DNA of 20,537 bases, taken from positions 1 to 20,537 of the forward strand of contig DNHM01000310.1 of the NCBI GenBank assembly GCA_003485885.1, read 5' to 3'. A program made the position numbers and the translations under genes. This DNA comes from Acidimicrobiaceae bacterium (GTDB lineage: Bacteria; Actinomycetota; Acidimicrobiia; Acidimicrobiales; UBA10347). Each line of letters begins with the position of its first letter. The first letter of the stretch is position 1. The notes beneath the pieces are model-generated. The model ran no database searches. It worked only from the letters and a program-made list of their open reading frames with translations, and was not told where the DNA came from. Below are positions 8,327-15,337 of the stretch, piece by piece.

Positions 8327-8848
8327 ATGTTTGTTCTGGACCCTCGACAGGCACTGGCCCACGAAACGCCCGACTTGGCGCCGCGCCTTCGTTCACTCGA
8401 TGGTGCCACCATTGCGTTGATCCACAACGGCAAGACCCACGGTCGTGAACTGATGGAGTACGTAATCGACGAACTCCGCAAGACGTGGTCGATCGCCGAC
8501 ACGGTCCTCGTTGGGCCACCTAGCCCCGGCTACGGCGGGGATCCTGCAGACGCAGCGCCAGCAGCCGAGGCGGTTATGGCGGCGATCTCAGCGATCGGCG
8601 ATTGAGGTAGTTGCTCGTCGGGCAGTGTGTTCGACGCCGTTCTTTTCGAAAAGGCTGGGGTCCCCGCGGCAGCGATCGTGACCTCACCCTTCGCCGTCAC
8701 CGCCCGATATGTCACCGAACTCCACGGGCTGGACCATATGGGTTTCGCCGAGGTCGCTCACCCGATTACCAGCCTGACCGACGCAGAGCTGCGCGGCCGA
8801 GCTGCGATCGCAGCACCTCAGGTCGAGAAGATCCTGCTGGGCCGCTAA
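8327..8848 (+). CDS. UGSC-family selenoprotein (TGA = Sec93)
   Basis: A 173-residue protein read through an in-frame TGA at 8603-8605. The frame before the TGA (92 codons) and after it (80 codons to TAA at 8846-8848) is the same, and both halves look like one protein. An N-terminal alpha/beta part (ATIALIHNGKTHGRELMEYV) leads to AISAIGD, then Sec-Gly-Ser-Cys-Ser-Ser, then SVFDAVLFEKAGVPAAAIVT. This is the defining motif of the UGSC selenoprotein family found in marine metagenome surveys, whose Cys homologues read CGSC. Sec93 and Cys96 make a CxxC-like redox pair. The ATG at 8327 has CGGAG 5 nt upstream and follows the partner gene by 2 nt. Automatic annotation would likely end the gene at 8605. 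The reaction is unknown, and the Sec machinery is not in the window. Confidence 0.88.
8616..8636 (+). promoter_or_regulatory. Candidate bacterial SECIS hairpin
   Basis: CGTCG (8616-8620) pairs perfectly with CGACG (8632-8636), with two further G·U pairs possible inside, around an apical loop that begins GG. The loop starts 15 nt after the TGA. An early loop G and a loop about 16-37 nt from UGA agree with the published description of bacterial SECIS elements. A competing smaller hairpin (8612-8616 with 8620-8624, loop GTC) also exists. I cannot compute folding energies. Confidence 0.5.
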
Positions 8849-8858
8849 TAATTCGGCC
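8840..8858. terminator. Small GC hairpin at the selenoprotein stop
   Basis: GGCCG (8840-8844) and CGGCC (8854-8858) form a 5-bp stem around a 9-nt AT-rich loop containing the TAA stop. It lies where the selenoprotein and CBS genes converge with a 21-nt gap. There is no T tract, so any role as a terminator is tentative. Confidence 0.25.
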
Positions 8859-8869
8859 GCTCGTAGGGG

Positions 8870-9331
8870 CTAACTCGGGTCCTGTTCTGTAGGTGTGGTC
8901 GCGGGATCAGTGAGCTGATTGAGTCGAAACAGAAGGAGATCACCAACGCTGATTATCCCGACGAGCCGGCCGGTGTTGGTGATGGGAAGGTGGCGAATAC
9001 GTCGGCTCGTCATCGTGTCCATGACGTGTGAAATGAGGTCATCGGTCGTGGCGGTGACAACATTGCTGGTTGTGCACTCGGCGACGGTGCGATCAAGGTA
9101 CGCGCTCCCATGGGTGTCGATGCCCACGAGTAGGTCGCGTTCAGAAAGGATTCCTTCGATTCGGCTGCCGTCGGTAGACGCCACGATGGCGCCGATGCGT
9201 AGCTCGTTCATGAGCCCCAAAGCTTCTTGGATAGGGGCGGAAGGGCTGATGGTGACTACACCGGGTGTTTTGGTGGCCAGGATGGTGTCGATGGTGGTGG
9301 CGTCTTCGCGTTGTTCACCGAGTAGCACCAC
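8870..9331 (-). CDS. Tandem CBS-domain protein
   Basis: Up to 153 residues holding two CBS domains. The first covers about VVTISPSAPIQEALGLMNE...GIAIVAS-like strand to GILSERDLL, the second VVTATTDDLISHVMDTM to RHLPITNTGRLVGIISVGDL. CBS pairs bind adenosine nucleotides such as AMP or ATP and regulate attached or partner proteins. The likely starts are adjacent GTG codons (9329-9331 and 9326-9328) with no ribosome site. The frame continues upstream without a break to the TAG that ends the GNAT gene, and that upstream stretch encodes the missing C-terminal end of the GNAT fold. This domain may therefore be the C-terminal half of a GNAT-CBS protein rather than a separate gene. Confidence 0.75.
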   Translation of the reverse strand: MVLLGEQREDATTIDTILATKTPGVVTISPSAPIQEALGLMNELRIGAIVASTDGSRIEGILSERDLLVGIDTHGSAYLDRTVAECTTSNVVTATTDDLISHVMDTMTSRRIRHLPITNTGRLVGIISVGDLLLFRLNQLTDPATTPTEQDPS

Positions 9332-9397
9332 GATCTCGGAGGCAGTCGCCTGTACCCGTTTGGTCTTATCGTTGGCGGTGAAACCGAGGCCAGCGTA

Positions 9398-9739
9398 CTA
9401 GTCCATAACTCGTTCGGTGTCGAGTTCGCCCATAGGGTCGATGATGATGTGGGCGTGCGGAGGTATCCGTTTGGCCGCTTCGAGCAAGAGTTGTTTGCCG
9501 ATGCCTTGGTTGCGGTACTGGGGCACGACCAGGTGTTCCCACACGAGCAGTTCGTCGGGTCGTTGATCGGTTGCGGCAAGGTAACCAATGGCCTTGGTCT
9601 GGTGCCAGGCAACAAGTATCAGGTCGTGATTGTCCGCGTCGTGGCTGGCAAAGAGATACTCGCGTTCGGCACCGGCCGATTCATGGAGGTTGGCGAGGAT
9701 CTCGGTGGGGCGGCTCTCGGTGAAGCTGATGGCTGACAT
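9398..9739 (-). CDS. GNAT acetyltransferase, interrupted by TAG
   Basis: A 113-codon frame encoding most of a GNAT N-acetyltransferase. It has a central ELLVWEHLVVPQYR strand and the acetyl-CoA pyrophosphate loop RNQGIGKQLL. It stops at TAG (9398-9400) after TERVMD. Directly beyond the TAG and in the same frame comes YAGLGFTANDKTKRV, which is the normal last part of this fold (the Y..LGF motif). So the gene is truncated by one codon or the TAG is read through. The start at 9739 has AAAGGG 4 nt upstream. A 13-bp palindrome lies about 34 nt before the start. Substrate unknown. Confidence 0.75.
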   Translation of the reverse strand: MSAISFTESRPTEILANLHESAGAEREYLFASHDADNHDLILVAWHQTKAIGYLAATDQRPDELLVWEHLVVPQYRNQGIGKQLLLEAAKRIPPHAHIIIDPMGELDTERVMD

Positions 9740-9772
9740 GGCGCCCTTTAAGTAGTCCAGTGGTTTGCCGTG

Positions 9773-9785
9773 TCGTGTTACACGA
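9773..9785. promoter_or_regulatory. 13-bp palindrome, possible operator
   Basis: TCGTGT-T-ACACGA is a perfect inverted repeat with a one-base centre, lying 34 nt upstream of the GNAT start in the 250-nt gap shared with the divergent PPOX gene. It is flanked by two copies of TCCAGTGG (9756-9763 and 9792-9799). The position suits a regulator binding site for either gene. Nothing else recognisable was seen in this gap. Confidence 0.35.
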
Positions 9786-9989
9786 GTGTGATCCAGTGGA
9801 AGGCTGAGAGAGCTCGTTCGACCCGGTTGATGTAGCCCTATTTTAGGACATTGAGCCGTGGCTGTCCGCAGAAGTACGTGGGCAGCTGTTCGAAGAGGGT
9901 TGTCCGCTGTGGGACCTAAGGCCTTGCGAAGTCAACGATTGCGTGGGACTTTGGAGTTAGTGACATAAAACAATGCCTTGGAGGCACTC

Positions 9990-10454
9990 ATGGTCTCGAT
10001 ATCCGCTCCCGTTCAGACCCTGCTCGGCACCGACGCTGTAGCGCACTGTTGGACCATGAACAAGAATGGCACGCCCCAGGTTTCGGTGGTGTGGGTCATC
10101 GCCCAGGGCGACGAGATACTTTTCGGCACCGACGCGCATAGCCAGAAAGCTCTCAATCTACGGCGTGACCCCAAGGTCGTGTTATCAATCAAAGACACCG
10201 AACGAAACGAACGCGGCTATCAACGACACCTGGTGATCCGAGGCACAGCCCGTATCGAGGTCGGGCCAGACCCGGCACTCATGGATCAACTGGCGCGTAA
10301 GTACACCGGTTTGACGCACCACCCATTGGCTCTTCGCGACTCGCCCACGTGCGCCGTCGTGCGGGTGACGATTGATCGCATCAGCGGGGTCGGTCCGTGG
10401 ATCGATGAGATCGACCTCACCGAGAGTCTCGAGCGGGTGCCGCAGTTGAGCTGA
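9990..10454 (+). CDS. PPOX-class (F420/FMN split-barrel) protein
   Basis: A 154-residue flavin-binding split-barrel protein of the F420-dependent PPOX class. Typical features are AHCWTMNKNGTPQVSVVW at the N-terminus (strands 1-2), DEILFGTDAHSQKALNLRRDPKV (cofactor phosphate region) and a late strand HLVIRGTARIEV. Such proteins use F420H2 or FMN to reduce small organic substrates; the substrate is unknown. The ATG at 9990 is chosen over a TTG at 9978 because GGAGG lies 6 nt upstream. It is divergent from the GNAT gene and converges on the receiver pseudogene, with three 16-nt repeats just after its stop. Confidence 0.88.
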   Translation: MVSISAPVQTLLGTDAVAHCWTMNKNGTPQVSVVWVIAQGDEILFGTDAHSQKALNLRRDPKVVLSIKDTERNERGYQRHLVIRGTARIEVGPDPALMDQLARKYTGLTHHPLALRDSPTCAVVRVTIDRISGVGPWIDEIDLTESLERVPQLS

Positions 10455-10461
10455 CAGGCCA

Positions 10462-10508
10462 GACCGAAACGACGCCTGACCGAAACGACGCCAGATCGAA
10501 ACGAAGGC
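10462..10508. repeat. Three 16-nt tandem repeats
   Basis: GACCGAAACGACGCC starts at 10462 and 10478, and a diverged copy, GATCGAAACGAAGGC, starts at 10494, giving a period of exactly 16 nt. They fill the gap between the stop codons of the PPOX gene and the receiver reading frame. Confidence 0.8.
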
Positions 10509-10513
10509 GACTT

Positions 10514-11259
10514 TTATCTTTTGGCCACATCGTGCTGGACAACCTCATCAACCAGAGATTTGAGCGTTGCCTGGAACTCATCGAAGTCGGGCTGTTTGAT
10601 GACATAGGCCTTGGCCCCAAGAGCTAGGCCTGATCCCGATCGGTGTCCGCAGCCGAGCTTGACACCACAACAATGTTGAGTTCGTTGAGCGAGTCGAGAC
10701 CTAACGTCGACTCGAATTCTTCGAGCATGGTAAGTCCGTCCATGACAGGCATCTTGAGGTCGAGTAGCACAAGATCAGGGCGAGGCGAGGCCTCGGCCAT
10801 GTACTGCACCGCGTGTGCCCCGGTGCGGGCCACCAATATCTCTACTGGAGTCTCCAAGTTCTCAAGGGCGATAGTTGCGAGCTCAATGTCGTGTTGATCG
10901 TCCTCAACGAGTAACACCTTGACCGGTGTCGTGGCAACGTGGGCGGTAGGAGTTGCGTCGAGTGGTGTGCCAACAATGTGTTCCACAGCGACGTCGAATC
11001 GACGTAAAACACGATGCGGTAGATCCATCGCAACCCATCGGCTATTGCCAAGTGGCCCGGTGGACAACACCACCAAGTTGACCGCCGGGTTGGTCTTCAG
11101 GTTGTATGCGATAGCGGCCATTGGATCGGCCTGTCCGACCCTGCCAGCAGCCGCAATGCCCACGGCCTCTAGTGCCTGTAGACCCGCATCGAGATTTTCT
11201 GTGGCTCGTTCGATATCAGCGTCGGAACCTGCAGGGCCAGCGGTGACCACGAGTTGCAC
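10514..11259 (-). pseudogene. USP-like/receiver response regulator, frameshifted
   Basis: The intact part (10624-11259) encodes about 100 residues of a USP-like domain (GRVGQADPMAAIAYNL, LSTGPLGNSRWVAMDLPHRV) and then a receiver domain with the acidic pair in LLVEDDQHD, phospho-acceptor LLDLKMP and switch Ser in VVVSSSAA. It ends at a TAG (10624-10626). In the next frame the receiver continues as ALGAKAYVIKQPDFDEF to TAA at 10514-10516, including the conserved Lys (VIKQP). One missing base near 10624 (a Tyr codon reduced to TA) explains the break. The receiver type resembles Rcp1-like regulators paired with phytochrome-like kinases. The first 20-30 residues expected for the USP-like domain are also missing at 11260-11295, where the kinase gene starts on the other strand; the GTG at 11259 is only the first available start. 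Confidence 0.8.
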
Positions 11260-11294
11260 ATCGAGCGGTTCGGCCTGGGTTAGCTCATGAATCC

Positions 11295-12188
11295 GTGTAT
11301 CCGTTAGAGATCGGTGATCAAATAGTCGGGGTGTGCTTCTTCAGATTCGCGAATGATGAACCGGTGACCAGCGAGCACTATTCGGTTATGGAGAAGATCG
11401 TGCCCCATGTTGCTCAAGCGGTTGGCCGCATCACCGATCGCGCCCAACTTGCTAACCATGTCGAGCGACTCGCGCAGTCAAATCGCGATCTGGAGAATTT
11501 TGCGGCAGTCGTCGCCCACGATCTCAGTGCTCCCGTGCGACGAATCGGCTCCTATCTACAGCTCTTGCAACGCGAGACCGGAGAACTGCCGCCAAAGGCT
11601 CGGGGTTATGCCCAAACGATTGCGTCCCAAGTGAATCATCTGAGTGAATTACTGAAGGACACCCTGGCGTATGCGCACGTGACCGCGTCGACCGATACCC
11701 GACAGGCGGTAGATCTCAACGAGCTGGTGAGCGAAACCGTTGGACCGATGGCTTCGGAGCTACGAGAGATCGGAGCAACGATCGAGATCGGCGACCTGCC
11801 CGTGGTCGAGGTCGAAGCGTCACTGATCCGACAGGTGGTGCAGAATCTGGTTGACAACGCGATCAAGTATCGAGATCTCGACCGCTCGCTGCGAGTCGTG
11901 GTTGACGCCGAGTTCCACGAATATTTCGTGGATGAACACCGGTCCTGGTGGAAAATCCGGTGTAGCGATAACGGGATCGGCATAGACCCGGAGCGGGCCG
12001 ATGAAGTATTCAAAATGTTTTCACGGCCTGAGATCTTAGACGAACGACCCGGCATCGGCGTAGGGCTGGCGTTCGTCAAGCGGGTCATCGAACGCCACCG
12101 AGGAGCCGTGGGTGTCGAGCCAGGTCTGGACGGGGGCACGTGCATCTGCTTCCTGCTGCCAGGGATCACCGCTCCGGACGTTGTCTGA
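11295..12188 (+). CDS. Sensor histidine kinase with truncated GAF domain
   Basis: A 297-codon frame beginning with the last third of a GAF domain (YPLEIGDQIVGVCFFRF...PHVAQAVGRI), then a HisKA domain with the H-box FAAVVAHDLSAPVRR and a HATPase domain with N-box QNLVDNAIKY, G1 SDNGIGIDPE, F VFKMF and G2 GIGVGLAFVK. All catalytic boxes are intact, and there is no membrane segment. This is the HisKA type common in phytochrome-like kinases. The GAF domain lacks roughly its first two thirds and no good start exists; GTG 11295 has no ribosome site. The in-frame stop at 11244-11246 and the opposing gene rule out a longer N-terminus. Probably a 5'-truncated gene at a rearrangement junction. The receiver gene on the opposite strand is the natural partner. 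Confidence 0.82.
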   Translation: MYPLEIGDQIVGVCFFRFANDEPVTSEHYSVMEKIVPHVAQAVGRITDRAQLANHVERLAQSNRDLENFAAVVAHDLSAPVRRIGSYLQLLQRETGELPPKARGYAQTIASQVNHLSELLKDTLAYAHVTASTDTRQAVDLNELVSETVGPMASELREIGATIEIGDLPVVEVEASLIRQVVQNLVDNAIKYRDLDRSLRVVVDAEFHEYFVDEHRSWWKIRCSDNGIGIDPERADEVFKMFSRPEILDERPGIGVGLAFVKRVIERHRGAVGVEPGLDGGTCICFLLPGITAPDVV

Positions 12189-12198
12189 CTGAGCGCCG

Positions 12199-13275
12199 TT
12201 AGGACGGGTCCTCGATATCGAGTGCTTCGGCTCCGGCCTTCAGACGGGGGATGAGCTCGTGGCCGAACTCGACGGTGTCCTTGAGTGGGTCGAAGCCCCG
12301 CATCAGGACGTAGTCGAGGCCACCGAGCTTGTAGTACTCAAGAAGAGCGTCAGCGACTTGTTCGGCGGTTCCGACAAGACACGACGTGTTGCCGGGTGCA
12401 CCGGTTGCTGCAGCGATCTTTAACCACAGGCGCTCGTCGTGAACATCGTTGGCTGCAGCGTGGGCGAGCATACGTTCTCCGCCCTTGTCGTAGGGGGAAG
12501 CGCCAGCAGAGGTGCTGTTCTCGATCGATGCCAGGATGCGGTGAGCCTTGTCCCATGCCTGGCCCTCGGTTGGGGCGATGATGGGCCGCACACTCATCGA
12601 AAACGAGGCACTCCGGCCGTAGAGCGCGGCCCGGGCCCGGAAGTCGTCGAAGCGGACGGCGGTGTCAGCCAACGGCTCGGCAAACACTGCGTAGACATCG
12701 CAATGTTCAGCACCCATGTCGAGCGCTTCGGTAGAAGAGCCTCCGAAGAATACCGGAGGTGACGGTTGTTGGAAGGGGCGAACGTCGGACCGCACGTCTT
12801 TCATCTGGAAGTGTTTCGTGTCGACGTCGAATGGTTGGTCCGCGGTCCAGGTTCTTCGCATGATCTCGATGTATTCGCCCGCTCGTTCGTAACGTTCAGC
12901 CTTGGCCATGAAGTCACCGTCGCGGCGCTGATCATGATCACTAGCCCCGGCGATGATGTGTAGGGCAAGCCGACCTTTGCTGAGCTGGTCGAATGTTGCA
13001 GCCTTGCGAGCTGCGAGCGTTGGCGACACGAATCCGGGGCGGTGCGCAATCAAATAACCAAGGCGTTCCGTGTGCGCAGCTGCATGGGTAGCAACTGACC
13101 AACCATCAGCCGAGGTTGAGGTGTAGCCGACGAGCGCTAGGTCAAAGCCTGCCTCGTCATGGGCTCGGCTGAACTCCACCAGGTAGTCGGCGGATAGGCC
13201 ACCATCAATGATGTGCACTGTCGCGTCGTCAGCAGGCGGCGCCACCCCGATCATTCCGATCACCTGTACTGGCAT
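12199..13275 (-). CDS. SsuD-like LLM flavin-dependent monooxygenase
   Basis: A 358-residue luciferase-like monooxygenase close to alkanesulfonate monooxygenase (SsuD), which uses reduced FMN and oxygen to release sulfite from alkanesulfonates. Family signatures include DEAGFDLALVGY, HRPGFVSPTLAARKAATFD, GRLALHIIAGA and a FFGGSS strand, with SCLVGTAEQVADALLEYY near the end. The close length and pattern support the SsuD/nitrilotriacetate monooxygenase group, but the substrate may be different. The ATG at 13275 has AGGG 7 nt upstream. It stands alone, divergent from the ADP-ribosylglycohydrolase across 110 nt and convergent with the histidine kinase. No dedicated flavin reductase is adjacent, though a flavin-reductase-like gene begins at 20165. 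Confidence 0.88.
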   Translation of the reverse strand: MPVQVIGMIGVAPPADDATVHIIDGGLSADYLVEFSRAHDEAGFDLALVGYTSTSADGWSVATHAAAHTERLGYLIAHRPGFVSPTLAARKAATFDQLSKGRLALHIIAGASDHDQRRDGDFMAKAERYERAGEYIEIMRRTWTADQPFDVDTKHFQMKDVRSDVRPFQQPSPPVFFGGSSTEALDMGAEHCDVYAVFAEPLADTAVRFDDFRARAALYGRSASFSMSVRPIIAPTEGQAWDKAHRILASIENSTSAGASPYDKGGERMLAHAAANDVHDERLWLKIAAATGAPGNTSCLVGTAEQVADALLEYYKLGGLDYVLMRGFDPLKDTVEFGHELIPRLKAGAEALDIEDPS

Positions 13276-13373
13276 TTTTCGACCCTAGTGTGGCGTTTCG
13301 AAGTGGGCGCTATCTGCCCGGGCCATAGCGCGACCGAAACGCTCAAGATAAGACCCGTATGTGCGGTTACGAA

Positions 13374-13379
13374 TAGGTT
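13374..13379 (+). promoter_or_regulatory. Putative -10 box (TAGGTT), leaderless start
   Basis: TAGGTT fits TAnnnT and ends 6 nt before the GTG at 13386. No clear -35 is present, and no ribosome site precedes the start codon. Confidence 0.35.
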
Positions 13380-13385
13380 GAGAGC

Positions 13386-14465
13386 GTGACCAGCATGCGT
13401 GAAACTCAGATTCGTTCAGCTTGGGAAGGCCGGATAAGCGGTTGCCAGCTAGGCAAGGCGGTTGAGCTGTTATCGATGCGGGAAGGTCGTCAAGCACTCA
13501 CCGACTACCTTCTCGCTGCAGAGGCGCTTCCGCTGCGCGACTATGTGCCGCTGGTGCCGAACACCTCGGTTGCTCGTCAGTTCGCTCAATGTTGTCGAGG
13601 CCAGTTCGACCGGAGTGAACCCGACGACGACATCAATTATTCAGTTCTTGCGCTGATGATGTTGGAGGAGCACGGTGCTGCTTTGGACACGGCCGACGTC
13701 GCCCGGGCATGGCTGAACTATCTCCCGGGAGGCATCGTCTTTACAGCCGAACGAGATGCTTTGGTAACGCTGCTTTCGAAGGCGAATTACGGGTTCAGCT
13801 TCGGTGCCGACCCTGGGTTCGACCTTGCAGAGTGCAGCGACAACCAACACAACGATTGGATCGGCGCACAGATCCGAGCTGATTTGTATGGCTGGGTTTG
13901 TCCGGGCCGTCCTGAGCAGGCCGCTGAACTTGCGCACCGAGATGCAGCGCTGTCCCACCGTGCCGAGGGGATCTACGGTGCGATGGCGGTGGCAGCCATG
14001 GGAGCGGCTATAGGCGGTGGCCAGTCATTCACGGAAGCGGTTGACACGGCTCGATCTCTGATACCGAATGACTCGGAATGTGCTCAAGCGATGACGTTGG
14101 GTGCCGAGGTCGCAGCCAGCGGCGACGGTCCTGGGCAGATACACGCTCGCTACGACCATCTGTCGCCGGTGCACACGGTGAACAATTTGGCAGTGGTCGT
14201 GTGGGGTCTGCTGGTCGGACACGATGACTTCAGCGCCGCAATTGGTGAGACGACAGCTGCTGGCTGGGATACCGACTGCAATGCTGCGACCGTTGGCGGG
14301 TTGTGGGGCCTAAGCGGCCGCGACATTCCGCAACATTGGACCCAGCCATGGAACGGTCGGGTCGCGGTGCAACTTGCTGGCATTGGTGAGCTGGTCTTGG
14401 ATGATCTGGTCAGCCGAACGATCACCGTGATGGACCAGATGGTGACAAATGGTGACAGATGGTGA
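13386..14465 (+). CDS. ADP-ribosylglycohydrolase family protein
   Basis: A 359-residue all-helical protein of the DraG/ADP-ribosylglycohydrolase family, which removes ADP-ribose from proteins or other acceptors with two divalent metal ions. Metal-binding signatures are PDDDINYSVL (Asp80-82) and GWDTDCNAATVGG (Asp295, Asp297). The N-terminal RSAWEGRISGCQLGKAVE segment is the usual first helix. The middle part WIGAQIRADLYGW...DAALSHRAEGIYGAM is typical of the larger bacterial subfamily rather than nitrogenase DraG itself. Start: GTG 13386 fits a leaderless transcript; an ATG nine bases later is the alternative. No DraT-like ADP-ribosyltransferase is adjacent, so the substrate is open. Confidence 0.9.
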   Translation: MTSMRETQIRSAWEGRISGCQLGKAVELLSMREGRQALTDYLLAAEALPLRDYVPLVPNTSVARQFAQCCRGQFDRSEPDDDINYSVLALMMLEEHGAALDTADVARAWLNYLPGGIVFTAERDALVTLLSKANYGFSFGADPGFDLAECSDNQHNDWIGAQIRADLYGWVCPGRPEQAAELAHRDAALSHRAEGIYGAMAVAAMGAAIGGGQSFTEAVDTARSLIPNDSECAQAMTLGAEVAASGDGPGQIHARYDHLSPVHTVNNLAVVVWGLLVGHDDFSAAIGETTAAGWDTDCNAATVGGLWGLSGRDIPQHWTQPWNGRVAVQLAGIGELVLDDLVSRTITVMDQMVTNGDRW

Positions 14466-14500
14466 GATCGAGGGTTTGTAGCTCTCGGTGATGGGGCCAG

Positions 14501-15337
14501 CTACGGAGTAGTGATCGAATCGTTCAGGATGTTGACCTGTGCCCGCACGATCATGGTGTAGGTATCGGCGATCGCAACTTCTCGGTGGTCCTTCTGAGCA
14601 GCGAGGCTGCTCGGGTCGGTGACCACTGCCATAAACGCGGCTTTGCTTGGGAACTCGTTGAAACGCACCTGATGCCACGCCCGGCCATCGCCGATGATGG
14701 TGCCTTCGACCGCGAACCAGCCATTGAGCCGCAGGCCATGTCCGAGCGACACCTTGGCGGCTTCGGTTTGATACTGCTCCATGTGTGTCGGTGTGGTGTG
14801 TGCCGCCTCGGCATCGTGGAAGCGCAGCACATGGACCACCACGATGGGGCCGTCGTCGTCGGTCGGAGGATGGGGCACGTCGGCCCAGTCGACCGGGACG
14901 TGACCGGGTGGCGACTCCGGTTGGGCGATTGGACGAGTTCCCATCACGATCGTGCTGGCCATGCCGGCGTCTTTGTGTTTGTGCGATTCCTTGAACGTTG
15001 GCAGCGCTTGCATGTCGATGAACGACTTGCGGGTCGGGTACTTCACCACCCCGATGCGATCCCACACGGTGTCCTCGCCCAAAAGTTGCTGGTCGACGTC
15101 GCCAAACAAGACCGGGCGAGCGCCGACAGCAGCCAGCGAGTCGAGCGGCGAATACAGGTCGTCGGCCTCGCTGCCGCTGATTGAGGACTCGCGCCCATCG
15201 GCGTACTCGGCCACGTCTCGGTACTTCATCAGATTGACCATCCACACCGGGCCATCCTGGTCCGGGGCCGTGGTGGCCAACTGCATGCCGAAGTCGGTAT
15301 CGATGGTGCCATATCGGGGGACAGCGTGGTTGCTCAT
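14501..15337 (-). CDS. DUF1330-like dimeric alpha-beta barrel protein
   Basis: A 278-residue protein with two copies of a ferredoxin-like alpha-beta barrel unit: GPVWMVNLMKYRDVAEY in the first half and GPIVVVHVLRFHDAEAA in the second, each followed by an FPSKAAF- or YPTRKSF-type helix. This resembles DUF1330/EthD-like proteins, small folds used in degradation and biosynthesis pathways. The tandem duplication gives an internal dimer. The ATG at 15337 forms an ATGA overlap with the sulfatase stop and is chosen over an in-frame start at 15454 inside the neighbour. It is the last gene of the TetR-led operon. I cannot name a reaction. Confidence 0.75.
   Translation of the reverse strand: MSNHAVPRYGTIDTDFGMQLATTAPDQDGPVWMVNLMKYRDVAEYADGRESSISGSEADDLYSPLDSLAAVGARPVLFGDVDQQLLGEDTVWDRIGVVKYPTRKSFIDMQALPTFKESHKHKDAGMASTIVMGTRPIAQPESPPGHVPVDWADVPHPPTDDDGPIVVVHVLRFHDAEAAHTTPTHMEQYQTEAAKVSLGHGLRLNGWFAVEGTIIGDGRAWHQVRFNEFPSKAAFMAVVTDPSSLAAQKDHREVAIADTYTMIVRAQVNILNDSITTP

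Noticed and set aside
8603..8605. TGA taken as a true stop, giving a 92-residue protein and a separate short downstream gene
   Set aside because: The downstream frame has no ribosome site or good start, begins exactly with GSC, and completes the UGSC motif; the frame is preserved across the TGA.
9398..9400. TAG read as pyrrolysine
   Set aside because: No pyrrolysine genes are visible, and the site lies between secondary-structure elements of a GNAT fold rather than at a known Pyl position. A mutation or sequencing error is simpler, so readthrough is kept only as an option.
10462..10508. CRISPR array
   Set aside because: The units are adjacent with essentially no spacers (1 nt), only three copies, and no cas genes are nearby.
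11300..11340. Extension of the receiver gene's N-terminus upstream on the minus strand
   Set aside because: The minus-strand frame stays open to about 11340, but this stretch overlaps the clear GAF coding sequence of the histidine kinase on the plus strand and does not resemble the expected first strand of the USP-like domain.
14310..15245. Long minus-strand open frame spanning the ADP-ribosylglycohydrolase end and the DUF1330-like gene
   Set aside because: Arg-rich, low-plausibility protein in another frame of a well-supported gene; no motif.
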